DNA of 64,000 bases from Sandaracinus amylolyticus. Lineage in GTDB: Bacteria; Myxococcota_A; Polyangia; Polyangiales; Sandaracinaceae. The notes beneath the pieces are model-generated. The model saw only the letters and a list, made by a program, of their open reading frames with translations. It had not been told where the DNA came from and ran no database searches. The stretch is from contig NZ_CP011125.1 in NCBI RefSeq assembly GCF_000737325.1, forward strand, positions 5,828,001 through 5,892,000. The letters are read 5' to 3'. The translations under genes were made by a program, and so were the position numbers. Below, piece after piece: positions 1-9,287 of this stretch (position 1 is the first letter of the stretch; each line of letters opens with the position of its first letter).

Positions 1-285
1 GAGGATCACGTGCCCGTCGTCGACCTCGAGCGACCCGCCGTCGGGCAGCGCGACGAAGCGCTCCTTCGCGGCACCGTCGGACCACAGCGGCACGCGCACC
101 TCGTACGGCAACATCGCTGCGATCGGCGTCGAGGATCCCGGCTCGAAGCAGCCGGTGTCGGCGAGCGCGTCCGGGAACGTCGCGCGACCGAGGCACGTCG
201 GGTTGGGCTCGCGTCGATCGAGCCCGGCGCGCGGAGAGGCGCACGCGCCGAGGCCGAGCAGCGCGAGGACGAGCGCGCGCCTCAC
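1..285 (-). CDS. Exported lipoprotein, N-terminal 95 residues (gene runs off the left edge)
   Basis: Partial gene. The GTG start at 285-283 overlaps the TGA of the upstream gene (GTGA), so it is the third member of a coupled operon with the Tat protein and the GMC oxidoreductase. It opens with a lipoprotein signal (RRALVLALLGLGAC, lipid Cys about residue 15). A segment of the type DTGCF...LPYEVRVPLWSDGAAKERF...LPDGG follows. That pattern recalls a family of exported proteins of unknown function, sometimes called HNE_0200-like, seen in proteobacteria. The role is not known; probably a periplasmic or outer-membrane-attached partner of the oxidoreductase. The C-terminus, which could carry further domains, is outside the window. 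Start and export are well supported; the family name is from memory and only moderate. Confidence 0.72.
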   Translation of the reverse strand, partial: MRRALVLALLGLGACASPRAGLDRREPNPTCLGRATFPDALADTGCFEPGSSTPIAAMLPYEVRVPLWSDGAAKERFVALPDGGSLEVDDGHVIL

Positions 286-689
286 GGCTCCACCAGGTGC
301 ACGAGCAGACAGATCGAGAGCTCGGTCGCGCTCATCGTCCAGCCTTCGAGATCGTCGATGTGGTCCTCGAGCAGGTCGCCGGTGACGAGCTGCGCGATGC
401 GCGCGCGCAGCGCGTCGATCGGCTCGTCGGTGTCGAGCAGCGCGACCGTGGGCTCGACGAGCGCGGCCGCGCTCGCTTCGTCTCCGTCGGGCAGGAGGGC
501 CGCGCGACGGACGCCGCCGATCACGTCGGCCGCGCCACGATCGACGAGCTTCTCCGCGCGTCGCGCCGCGCGCGTCGTGCGCTCGTCGCGCAGCACGATC
601 GGCCGCGCGATGCCCTCGCATCCGGCGCCGAGCGCCATCACGATCGCGGCGAGCACGCTGGTCCGCGCGAACCCGCGCCGCGTGATCAC
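282..689 (-). CDS. Small Tat-exported protein coupled to the GMC oxidoreductase
   Basis: A 135-residue protein with a GTG start at 689-687 that overlaps the oxidoreductase stop (GTGA). The N-terminus carries a twin-arginine motif (TRRGF), a hydrophobic stretch and a possible lipobox (ALGAGCEG), so it should be folded before export and may be lipidated. The rest is mostly alpha-helical and charged. Near the C-terminus is LEGWTMSATELSICLL, which resembles a 'GW.LS.TE' tail I associate with small Tat proteins encoded beside FAD-GMC oxidoreductases. A role as chaperone or small subunit that carries the signal-less oxidoreductase across the membrane is inferred from context, as in three-subunit GMC dehydrogenases. 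No cofactor-binding motif is visible. Existence is well supported; function is inference. Confidence 0.7.
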   Translation of the reverse strand: MITRRGFARTSVLAAIVMALGAGCEGIARPIVLRDERTTRAARRAEKLVDRGAADVIGGVRRAALLPDGDEASAAALVEPTVALLDTDEPIDALRARIAQLVTGDLLEDHIDDLEGWTMSATELSICLLVHLVEP

Positions 690-2137
690 GACGCACCTCC
701 CGCGAGGTGATCCGCGAGCCGCGCAGCGAGCGCGACGATCGTCAGCGTCGGGTTCGCGCTGCCGCCGGTCGTGAACACCGACGAGCCCGCGACGTAGAGA
801 TCCTCCACCTCGTGGCAGCGGCAGTCCGCGTCCACCACGCCCTTCGCGGAATCCGCGGACATCCGCGTGGTGCCCATGTGATGCCCGCCGGGCGCGATCT
901 CGTCGGCGAAGCGTCCCTCGGCATCGCGCGGCGTCCACACGCGCCCGAGCCCCGCCGCGCCGAGCTCGCGGCCGAGGACCTCCATCGCGCGCCGATACGC
1001 GCGGAGATCGTCGTCGCGCACCTGCCACCGGAGATCGAGCCGAGGAACGCCGAGCGCGTCGACGTCGTCGCGCAGCGTCACGCGGCTCTCCTCGTAGGGT
1101 GATTGCTCCGCGCGCAGCGTCATGCGGAAGAGCCGCGCGTCACCCGAGCCGCGCCAGAGCCGCGCGACGTCGGGGGCGATCACCTCCCCCGTCTCGGCGC
1201 CGACGTCCTGCTCGCGCAGCGTGATCGTGAAGTCGAGCAAACCTTCGGCTTCGCGCACCTCGCGCGAGAGCGCGAGCGCGCCGCGCACCTCGTCGCCGGC
1301 CTCGGTGCCGTGGGTGTCCGCGTAGAAGCCGACGTCCGCGTGGCCGAGCTCCAGCCACGCCGCGGAGTCGTAGAGGTGCGGGTGCTCCATGAAGCAGCGA
1401 CCCACCCAGTCGCTCCCGTTCGCGACGTCCGACGCGAGCAGCATGCGCGCGTTCTCGAGCCCGCCCATCGCGAGCACGTACGCGCCCGCCTCGACCGAGA
1501 AGCGCGGGCCCCCGAGCGCAGCGCACGCGAGGCGCGACACGCGCGCGCCGTCGACCTCGATGCCGACGAGGTTCGCGTGCATGAGCACGTCGGTCTGCGC
1601 CGAGTCTTCGAGCAGAGGCCGGTACGTCCGACCGAAGCGCGTCGGTGGGCTGTAGCGGAACACGCGCGTCGCGAGGTGCCCGCCGGGTGCGGGCAGGAGC
1701 GCGCGTCCTGCGGCGCCGGCGAGGCGCTCGGCGTCCCATCGATCGCCGATCTGCGCGAGCTCTTGCGCGCGCTCGTAGTACGGAGCGAGATCTTCGAGCG
1801 CGATCGGCCAGCCGCTCAGCGGCACGTGATCGCGCGGCGTGAAGTCCTCGGCGAGCAGCGGCATGCACCAGCCCGCCCAACGGTTCGTCGACCCGCCGAA
1901 GTGACGCCATCGGTGATCGTCGAGGCGGAACGTGCGGATGCCGCTCATCGTCCCGTCGTAGAGCGCTTGGATCGACGGCTCGAGATCCATCGCGCCGCTC
2001 TCGAGCAGCAGCACCGAGCGGCCGCGCCCGAGCAGTTCGAGCGCGATCGTGATCCCCGCGGCACCGGCGCCGACGATGCAGACGTCGGCGGACAGAGCGG
2101 TGCCTTCTTCGAGCGAGCGAGCGTCTCGGATCGACAT
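686..2137 (-). CDS. FAD-dependent GMC-family oxidoreductase
   Basis: 483 residues. The ATG at 2137 is chosen because GAGGAGG lies just upstream; an in-frame start 60 bases earlier lacks this. The N-terminus has the dinucleotide-binding fingerprint CIVGAGAAG (GAGAAG at residues 23-28), and an Arg-Trp-Gly-containing FAD-contact region follows. The C-terminal third has the GMC signature: GGHHMGTTRMS, then YVAGSSVF, then GGSANPTLT, with the His and Asn expected of the active site. The family oxidises alcohols, sugars or sterols and passes electrons to a quinone, cytochrome or oxygen; the substrate here cannot be read. It has no signal peptide, but its stop overlaps the start of a Tat-signal protein, suggesting hitchhiker export. 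First gene of a three-gene operon. Confidence 0.92.
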   Translation of the reverse strand: MSIRDARSLEEGTALSADVCIVGAGAAGITIALELLGRGRSVLLLESGAMDLEPSIQALYDGTMSGIRTFRLDDHRWRHFGGSTNRWAGWCMPLLAEDFTPRDHVPLSGWPIALEDLAPYYERAQELAQIGDRWDAERLAGAAGRALLPAPGGHLATRVFRYSPPTRFGRTYRPLLEDSAQTDVLMHANLVGIEVDGARVSRLACAALGGPRFSVEAGAYVLAMGGLENARMLLASDVANGSDWVGRCFMEHPHLYDSAAWLELGHADVGFYADTHGTEAGDEVRGALALSREVREAEGLLDFTITLREQDVGAETGEVIAPDVARLWRGSGDARLFRMTLRAEQSPYEESRVTLRDDVDALGVPRLDLRWQVRDDDLRAYRRAMEVLGRELGAAGLGRVWTPRDAEGRFADEIAPGGHHMGTTRMSADSAKGVVDADCRCHEVEDLYVAGSSVFTTGGSANPTLTIVALAARLADHLAGGAS

Positions 2138-2238
2138 GGTCCTCCTCGGACGACGCGTGATGCCGCGCGCTGTCGCGCCGGCATCGACCGCTGTCACCGA
2201 AGAGGGCCGCGAGCGGCCTCGAACCTCTCACGCACGCG

Positions 2239-3273
2239 CTACTGCGCGCGCAGCCACGCGACGACCTCGGGCTCGACGCCGAGATCGCCCTCGCGACGGG
2301 GGGCGAGCCCGAGCGACACGTCGTCGGGGAACCCCACGTGCCCGCCGCGGCCGGTCCACACCACGCGCACGTGCTCGCTGATGCGCGCGAGCGCGGGGCG
2401 CACCGTCGTCTCGGGGATCATCGGATCGGCGTCCGCCGCGACGAAGAGCGCGGGCTTGCCGATCGCGCGCAGGTGCGGGCCGACCGCCGCCTGCTCGTAG
2501 TAGTGATCGGCGCTCCGGAATCCGTAGCGCGGCGCGATCACCCAGTCGTCCCACTCGACGATGGTGCGAATCCGGCGCACCTGCTCGACGCGGATCGGCG
2601 CGATGCGCGTGCGCTCGCCGTGTCGCGCGGCGACCGCGGCGTACTGCTCCTTGAGCCCGCGCAGCACGTGGAACTGGTACGGGCGGCGATCGATGCGCTG
2701 GATCGCGCGCACGCCCGCGGCGAGATCGACCGGCGGGCAGATCGCGGCGACGGCGCGCACGCGCGGATGCTCGAGCGCGTGCCCTGCGGCCCAGCGCAGC
2801 GTCACGTGACCGCCGAGCGAGTACCCGATCACGTAGAGACGCTCGTAGCCCGCGAGCGCTTCGCTGCGCAGCGCCGCGTCGAGATCGTCGGTGAGCCCGG
2901 CGTGGTAGACGTCCGCGCCGCGACGATCGGCGCCGCGCATGTGGAGGCGCAGGCACGCCATGCCTGCGTCGAGCGCCGCGCGCGCGGCGAGCAACATGTA
3001 GCGGCTCGTGACGTCACCACCGAGCCCGTGGAGCACCACGACCGCGTCGCGCGCGCCGCCCGCGGGCACTGCGAGCCGACCGCTCAGCTCGACCGGCCCC
3101 GAGATCGCGTCGACGAGCGTCGTCGAGAACGGCACGTCGATCAGGGGCGCCTCGGGGCGGACCATGCCGCGCACGAAGCTGCCCAACGTCCAGTAGTGCC
3201 CGTGGAGCTCGCGCCGGACGCCCGTGGTGTCGATCGTGCGCGGGTCGAACGCGAAGCGCGCGCGCGGCGTCAC
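2239..3273 (-). CDS. Alpha/beta-hydrolase of the YheT type
   Basis: 344 residues, close to the usual length of the YheT/COG0429 hydrolases. The N-terminus has the family's cap-like RELHGHYWTLG region. LHGLGGD forms the oxyanion loop near residues 81-87. The nucleophile elbow is GYSLGG with Ser152. The likely acid is Asp281 or Asp283 (ADADP) and the base is His312 (GGHVG), so the triad is complete. Substrates of bacterial YheT proteins are poorly known; esterase activity on short acyl chains is the usual expectation. The ATG overlaps the stop of the MtfA-like peptidase gene (ATGA), placing it last in a three-gene operon. It is separated from the oxidoreductase operon by about 100 bases, so it is probably a distinct transcript. 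Confidence 0.88.
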   Translation of the reverse strand: MTPRARFAFDPRTIDTTGVRRELHGHYWTLGSFVRGMVRPEAPLIDVPFSTTLVDAISGPVELSGRLAVPAGGARDAVVVLHGLGGDVTSRYMLLAARAALDAGMACLRLHMRGADRRGADVYHAGLTDDLDAALRSEALAGYERLYVIGYSLGGHVTLRWAAGHALEHPRVRAVAAICPPVDLAAGVRAIQRIDRRPYQFHVLRGLKEQYAAVAARHGERTRIAPIRVEQVRRIRTIVEWDDWVIAPRYGFRSADHYYEQAAVGPHLRAIGKPALFVAADADPMIPETTVRPALARISEHVRVVWTGRGGHVGFPDDVSLGLAPRREGDLGVEPEVVAWLRAQ

Positions 3274-4160
3274 GCGTCACCTCGCGGCGCTTCGGTCGGC
3301 GACGAAGCGGGATCCTGTCCGAAGGTGTCGCGCAGCAGCGCGTAGAGCTCGGGGTGCTTGTCTCGCATCGCCCTCGGTCGTTCGAAGAACGCTTCGGTCG
3401 CGACCGCGAAGAACTCCGCTTCGTTGGTGGTCGCGTATCCCCGAAGGATGGATCGGCGTCGCTCGATGCGCTGCGCCTCGTCGTGCATCACCGAGAGCCA
3501 GGGCGTGACGCTGTTCCAGGGCATGAAGCTCGGGACTCCGTCCGCTTGCCCGGTGTCGAAGTCGAGGACGTGCGCGAACTCGTGCACACCGACGTTCAGT
3601 CCGTCGCGCGTGTTCGCGAAGCCGTGCTCGAGCGCGCGCGCCGAGAAGAGGATCGGCCCCTGCCCGTGCACCATGCCGAGGATGTGCTTGGCGTGCCCCT
3701 CCCGGTACTCCTCGTCGAAGGCCTCGTCGTAGACGACGACGTCGCGCAGCTTCGGATAGCGGAAGCCGCGACGACCGAACACGACCATCACCGCGGAGGC
3801 CGCGACGAGCACGCGCAGGCGCTCGTCGAGCGCGGCGCCGCGCGGTCCGGTGATCGTCTGCTCGTCGAGGAAGAAGCGCACCTCGTCCTCGAAACGGCGT
3901 CGCTCGTCCGGCGAGAGACGCTGGTAGTACTCGACGCGCTCCTCGAGCACCGCGCGCATCGACGCGGGGAACGGCGCGCGCGCGAGCGCGCGACGGCGTC
4001 GCGTGCGGCGCGTCTTGAGCAGGTAGAGCGCGATCGCGACCACGAGCGCGATCACGATCCCGACGGGTGGGCCGAAGCGCAGGCCGAGGAGCAGCCCGAG
4101 CGCGGCGCCGACGAGCAGCGCGCCGATCGCAGCGCCGAGATCGATCGCGGAGTCGCTCAT
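3270..4160 (-). CDS. MtfA-like zinc peptidase, membrane-anchored
   Basis: 296 residues. The zinc motif HEFAH lies at 193-197, and NEAEFFAVATE near 246-256 supplies the downstream Glu expected as third ligand in the M90/MtfA family. E. coli MtfA is a cytosolic peptidase that binds the glucose regulator Mlc. This protein differs by having two hydrophobic segments at its N-terminus (about 7-25 and 32-48) followed by a run of Arg, so the catalytic domain should sit at the inner membrane facing the cytoplasm. The start at 4160 overlaps the stop of the upstream lipoprotein gene (ATGA), and its own stop overlaps the YheT-type hydrolase start. The enzyme class is clear; the target is unknown. Confidence 0.88.
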   Translation of the reverse strand: MSDSAIDLGAAIGALLVGAALGLLLGLRFGPPVGIVIALVVAIALYLLKTRRTRRRRALARAPFPASMRAVLEERVEYYQRLSPDERRRFEDEVRFFLDEQTITGPRGAALDERLRVLVAASAVMVVFGRRGFRYPKLRDVVVYDEAFDEEYREGHAKHILGMVHGQGPILFSARALEHGFANTRDGLNVGVHEFAHVLDFDTGQADGVPSFMPWNSVTPWLSVMHDEAQRIERRRSILRGYATTNEAEFFAVATEAFFERPRAMRDKHPELYALLRDTFGQDPASSPTEAPRGDA

Positions 4161-4690
4161 TCGAGGCACGCCTCCGGCATCTCGCACGCGCCCTCGCCGG
4201 GGCATGCGTTCGTCGCGAGCGCGGTGCGATCGATCGTCGCCGCGTCCTCGTCCTGCAGCGCGCAGGTCGTGGCGCGCGGCACGCCGCGGAGGCACGCGGC
4301 GCGGACGTCGAGCACGTCGAGGTCGAAGCGCTCGGTCGTGCACACACCGCCGTCGCAGCCGTAGACGAGATCTTCCCACTGCGGGCAGTCGAGCTCGTCG
4401 TCGCACGCGAGCGGGCGGCACGTCGCCTCGTGCACCGTGAGCTCGCCGTCGTCGCTCTCGGTCGCGGCGCAGAGGATCGCGATCGCACCGGCGCCGACGA
4501 CCCACTGATCGCGCTCGCCGCACGCGGGGGGATCGACGGTCGCGGTGCGCGGCTCGACCTCGCAGTCGCCGCGCTCGCACGTCCATCCGACGAGCACGCC
4601 CTGCGTGTCGGTGAGCGCGGCAGGCGACTCGGTGAGGCAACCCGGGAGCACGAGGAGCGCGGGGAGCAGCGCCAGGAGGCGAGAGATCAC
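4157..4690 (-). CDS. Cys-rich lipoprotein of unknown function
   Basis: 177 residues from a GTG at 4690. A longer frame upstream reads through a palindromic intergenic region and is rejected because the signal peptide starts here. The sequence begins ISRLLALLPALLVLPGC, a clean lipoprotein signal. The mature part has about a dozen Cys residues in spaced pairs (for example CDDELDCPQW and CDGGVCTTE), suggesting a small disulfide-rich domain outside the cytoplasm. No family recognised. It is first in the operon with the MtfA-like peptidase and the hydrolase (ATGA overlap) and diverges from the rhodanese lipoprotein gene. Confidence 0.75.
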   Translation of the reverse strand: MISRLLALLPALLVLPGCLTESPAALTDTQGVLVGWTCERGDCEVEPRTATVDPPACGERDQWVVGAGAIAILCAATESDDGELTVHEATCRPLACDDELDCPQWEDLVYGCDGGVCTTERFDLDVLDVRAACLRGVPRATTCALQDEDAATIDRTALATNACPGEGACEMPEACLE

Positions 4691-4705
4691 GCGAACAGTC
4701 TGACC

Positions 4706-4753
4706 GATCACGGGCGTCCCGCGATCGATCACGGCGCGCCCGTGATCGATCGC
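4706..4753. promoter_or_regulatory. Operator-like inverted repeats in a divergent intergenic region
   Basis: Between the divergent starts at 4690 and 4833 lies a perfect 14-bp inverted repeat, GCGATCGATCACGG at 4721-4734 against its complement at 4740-4753. A further GATCACGG half-site at 4706-4713 pairs with 4740-4747 as part of an alternative 11-bp arm (4706-4716 with 4737-4747). Three GATCACGG half-sites in one promoter region look like the binding site of a dimeric regulator acting on both genes. The arrangement is seen directly; the regulatory role is inferred. No regulator gene is adjacent. Confidence 0.4.
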
Positions 4754-4832
4754 GGCGACGCGTGGATCCGCGCGCCCCGCGCGCGTGGAACACCGCGTGC
4801 TCAGCGGCGCGCACCCGATGGAGGTCTTCGAC

Positions 4833-6359
4833 ATGGCTCGTGCTCGTTCGTCTGCGCTGCGCTCTCTCTCGGTCGTCCTCGCGCTCGCGTGCGGCGCGTG
4901 TGGAGGCGACGACGACGTGAACGAAGGAGATCACGACGCCTCGACCGCGATCGACGCAGGGCACGACGCGGCCCTCGCGATCGAGGAGGACGCGGGCGAG
5001 ATCGAGATCGACGCAGCGGTCGAGGCGATCGACGCGGGCACGGACGCGTCGATCGCCGGCGACGTGCAGGTCGCGACCGCGGCCGATCTCGCGCGCGAGT
5101 CCGCGGACGACTACGCGACGAACACCTACGGCCTGATCACCGGCGCGACGCTCGGACGCTGGGTGCGCGACTGGAGCGCGGCGCGCCCCGCCGCGATCAC
5201 GGGTGATCTCGTGGTGCTGCAGATCGTCCCGACCGGCGCCACCTCGCGCGTGCACGTGTCGCCGGTGTCGACCGGCGTTCGCGTGTACGACGTGCCGCAG
5301 GCCTCGTTGCTCGAGGAGCGCGACAGCGGGCTCTCGTCGATCGAAGCGGAGATCCCGCGCGGCGAGAGCACCGACGCGTTCCTCCAGCGCTACCGCATCG
5401 ACCCGCGACGCGACCTCGTCGTGTGGGTGTTCGAGCAGCTCCCCGGCACCACCGGCGCCGCGGTGCAGCAGCTCGGGCGCGGCTGGCTCTGGCTGGCGTA
5501 CTGGGGCGCCGAGCCGGAGCACCTCGCGGTGCTGAACGGCAGCCTCGACTGGAACGGCGCGAACGAAGGCCTGCCCGTCGCCGAGATCGCCGCCGCTACG
5601 CCGCCCGGCGACGGCGCGACGCGCGTGAGCGATCTGCGCCGCGATCACACGACGCTGGTCGTGCACGTGGGAGAGCTCATCCCGATCGTGCGCGATGCGG
5701 ATCCCGCGTATCGCGTCGTCGATGCGCGCGGCGGCGCCGAAGCGCTCGGCCTGCCGAAGGCGACGAACAGCGGGCGTCGCGACTGCGCGAGCTACACCGG
5801 CAGTGGCACCACCGCGCGTTGCTCGCCGCTCTTCGAGGGGCGCATCCGCGGCGCGCACACCGTGCCGTGGACGCAGCTGCTCACGAGCGCCGACGATGGC
5901 CTCCGGTTCCTCCCGAAGTCGCAGCTGCGCGCGATCTTCGATGCACGGGCCGCGACCGCGCCGGGCCTCACGTACATCCACTATTGCCGCACGAACGTGC
6001 GCTCGATGGTGACGGGCCTCGCGTCGATCCTCGTGCTCGGTCTGCCCACCCGCTGGTACGACGCGTCGTTCATCGAGTGGTCGCACCTCGCGCACGGGCC
6101 GACGGCCGCGACGCAGCTGCTCCCGGCCGACTCGCCGTGGCGCACCGATCTGCCCGCGCTCACCGAGCACAACCTCGCGACCGGCTACACGCCGGGCGGC
6201 AGCACCAGTGATCCCGCGATCACGCCCGGCGAGTGGGTCGCCGGCCCGCGCTACAACGCCGACGACGACATCAGCCCGACGCGCCCGGTGATCCGCCCCG
6301 AGGCGACGAGCAGCGCGGGCACGATCGAGACGGACCGCGCGTACCTCCGCGCGCGGTGA
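4833..6359 (+). CDS. Exported lipoprotein with rhodanese (sulfurtransferase) domain
   Basis: 508 residues. The ATG at 4833 is preferred because GGAGG at 4820-4824 precedes it at normal spacing. A lipoprotein signal ends at the lipobox ALACGACGG, and an Asp/Ala-rich linker typical of myxobacterial lipoproteins follows (about residues 30-75). The C-terminal half carries a rhodanese fold: RRDCASYTG, then a substrate-entry region, and the active-site loop HYCRTNVRSM with the catalytic Cys at 385, followed by LGLPTRWYDASFIEW. The N-terminal half (about 90-290) looks like a degenerate, inactive rhodanese-like repeat. The protein should sit outside the inner membrane and transfer sulfane sulfur, or act on thiosulfate or polysulfide. 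The exported location is unusual. Substrate unknown. Confidence 0.82.
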   Translation: MARARSSALRSLSVVLALACGACGGDDDVNEGDHDASTAIDAGHDAALAIEEDAGEIEIDAAVEAIDAGTDASIAGDVQVATAADLARESADDYATNTYGLITGATLGRWVRDWSAARPAAITGDLVVLQIVPTGATSRVHVSPVSTGVRVYDVPQASLLEERDSGLSSIEAEIPRGESTDAFLQRYRIDPRRDLVVWVFEQLPGTTGAAVQQLGRGWLWLAYWGAEPEHLAVLNGSLDWNGANEGLPVAEIAAATPPGDGATRVSDLRRDHTTLVVHVGELIPIVRDADPAYRVVDARGGAEALGLPKATNSGRRDCASYTGSGTTARCSPLFEGRIRGAHTVPWTQLLTSADDGLRFLPKSQLRAIFDARAATAPGLTYIHYCRTNVRSMVTGLASILVLGLPTRWYDASFIEWSHLAHGPTAATQLLPADSPWRTDLPALTEHNLATGYTPGGSTSDPAITPGEWVAGPRYNADDDISPTRPVIRPEATSSAGTIETDRAYLRAR

Positions 6360-6430
6360 TCGGAGCGCGACACGCTTGACCTCCCCGCGTGCGCGCCGCA
6401 GGTAGGCGCGACCCACGCGGGGAGGACACG

Positions 6431-7458
<1,028 letters not shown>

Positions 7459-7462
<4 letters not shown>

Positions 7463-8643
7463 GCCGGCGCCCGCTCGACGGCGTGCGCGTGCTCGAGCTC
7501 GGGCAGCTCCTCGCGGGGCCCTGGGCCGCGACGATGCTCGCGTACTTCGGCGCCGACGTGATCAAGGTCGAGCCGCCGGGCGGCGATCCGATCCGCACCT
7601 GGCGCGTGGTCGAGGACGGCACGTCGCTCTGGTGGCGCAGCCTCGCGCGCAACAAGCGCAGCGTGGTGATCGATCTGCGCCACGACGAAGGTCGCGCGCT
7701 CGTGAAGCAGCTCGCCGCGACGAGCGACGTGCTGATCGAGAACTTCCGGCCCGGCACGATGGAGCAGTGGGGGCTCGGCCCCGACGATCTGCGCGCGTCG
7801 AGTCCGCGCCTCGTCTACGCGCGCGTCTCGGGCTTCGGGCAGACGGGCCCGCACGCGCATCGGCCCGGGTACGCGTCGGTCGCCGAGGCCGTCGGCGGGC
7901 TGCGCTCGGTGACCGGATTCCCCGATCGTCCGCCGGCGCGCGCGAACGTGAGCCTGGGCGACTCGCTCGCGGGCATCCACGCGGCGCTCGGGATCGTGAT
8001 GGCGCTCTACGAGCGGGATGCGCAGGGCGGCACCGGTCAGACGATCGACGTCGCGCTCACCGAGTCCATCGTGAGCGTGCTCGAGTCGATGATCCCCGAG
8101 GCCGATCGCGGCGTGGTGCGCGAGCGCGCGGGCACGACGGTGACCGGCATCGTCCCGTCGAACACGTACCCGACGCGCGACGGCAAGTGGGTCGTGATCG
8201 GCGCGAACAGCGAGTCGAACTTCCAGCGCCTGATGCGCGCGATCGAGCGCCCGGATCTCGAAGGGCTGCGCGGCAACCCTGCGCGCGTCGCGCGACAGGC
8301 GGAGCTCGACGAGGCGATCGCGACGTGGACGCGCACGCGGAGCGCCGACGAGATCGTGCGCGTGCTCGAGGACGCCGCCGTGCCAGCCGGTCCGATCCAG
8401 GACGCGCGCGACCTGCTGCACGATCCGCAGCTGCAAGCGCGCGGCATGCTCGAGCACGTGGAGGTCGACGGTCGCTCGCTCACGATCCCCGCGATCGCGC
8501 CGAAGCTCGATGGAACGCCGGGGCGCACGGAGTGGCCCGGCGGCGCGCTCGGCGCGCACACGCGCGAGGTGCTGCGCGAGCGCCTCGCGATGCACGACGA
8601 CGCGATCGACGCGCTCGTCGCCCGCGGTGTGATCGCCGAGTAG
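7459..8643 (+). CDS. Class III (CaiB/BaiF) CoA-transferase
   Basis: 394 residues, standard length for the family. The GTG at 7459 overlaps the reductase stop. Family features run in order: LDGVRVLELGQLLAGP at the N-terminus, YFGADVIKVEPPGGD, ARNKRSVVIDLR, LIENFRPGTM, YARVSGFGQTGP, and the catalytic Asp168 in SLGDSLAG, corresponding to the Asp that forms the mixed anhydride in formyl-CoA transferase. These enzymes move CoA between organic acids through an enzyme-bound intermediate. The acid pair cannot be deduced. Coupling to an aldo/keto reductase suggests a short catabolic route for a carbonyl or carboxylate compound. It ends 2 bases from the stop of a convergent gene. Confidence 0.94.
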
Positions 8644-8645
8644 CC

Positions 8646-9089
8646 TCAGCGCATCGCGAGCACGCGCGCGACGGCGCGCATCACGCGCTCGATCCACGTC
8701 CTTCGCGGGCGCGTGATCCTGGATGTCGACGCGCGCGAGCGGACGCCCGTCTCGGGCAGCGGCTCGAAGACCTCGATCGGCACGACGATGCCGTCGTCCG
8801 AGAGCGAGACCGCGCGGATGGGCGCGTTCGACGGCACCGCGCGCGTCGGCAGATCCTCGAGCTCGAGACCGCTCACGTCGACGCTGCGCTCCGCGGTGCC
8901 CTCGAAGATCGCGCGCACCTCGTGCTCCTCGAGCTTGTGCACGCGCGTCGGGATCTCCTCGGTGTCGAGATCCTCGAAGCTCGGATGCTCGGGTGGTCGC
9001 GGCGCATCCGGCTCCGCCGGCGCCGGAGCGCGCGTGATGGGGTGCTCGCCGGAGTCCTCGGGGGACGCGCCATGCACTGCAGAGCTCAT
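8646..9089 (-). CDS. Hypothetical acidic protein
   Basis: 147 residues with no recognised domain. The first 60 residues are rich in Pro, Ala, Glu and Asp and look disordered. The middle is acidic, with motifs such as SFEDLDTEEIPTR and LELEDLPTR that resemble each other and may be short linear repeats. The last 30 residues are strongly basic (SRITRPRRTWIERVMRAVARV) and could form an amphipathic helix. The gene faces the CoA-transferase gene tail to tail. Codon usage matches its neighbours, which is the main argument that it is real. Confidence 0.55.
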   Translation of the reverse strand: MSSAVHGASPEDSGEHPITRAPAPAEPDAPRPPEHPSFEDLDTEEIPTRVHKLEEHEVRAIFEGTAERSVDVSGLELEDLPTRAVPSNAPIRAVSLSDDGIVVPIEVFEPLPETGVRSRASTSRITRPRRTWIERVMRAVARVLAMR

Positions 9090-9154
9090 GTGGCCGGAGG
9101 TGCGAAGACAACGCGCGTGCCATGCAAAAAGGCACGTATTCGCGCACGGACGCG

Positions 9155-9249
9155 GGAGCCGGGCGCGCTCCCGGCTCCACCTCGCGAGCCGCGCGTGCGC
9201 GCGAATGAATGGGCCTCCGGGTTGCTTCGTCGAGCGCGAAGCGCTCGAC
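9155..9249. terminator. Two hairpins between divergent genes, in the leader of the DUF2845 gene
   Basis: Two strong inverted repeats lie upstream of the gene at 9288. GGAGCCGGG (9155-9163) pairs with 9170-9178 around a 6-base loop. GTCGAGCGC (9229-9237) pairs with 9241-9249 around GAA. Neither is followed by a T-run. The second ends 38 bases before the start codon and would fold in the mRNA leader, so it could act as an attenuator or mRNA-stability element rather than a terminator. Function is inferred only. Confidence 0.35.
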
Positions 9250-9287
9250 TCTCGGTCTCGTCCCTCGCTTCGCTCTCGGAGGAACCC

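Noticed and set aside
3270-6416. A 1048-codon minus-strand frame joining the MtfA-like gene to sequence antisense to the rhodanese gene
   Set aside because: Only the last 296 codons look like protein and start cleanly at 4160 with an ATGA overlap. The upstream part is antisense to a gene with a signal peptide, a ribosome site and an active-site motif.
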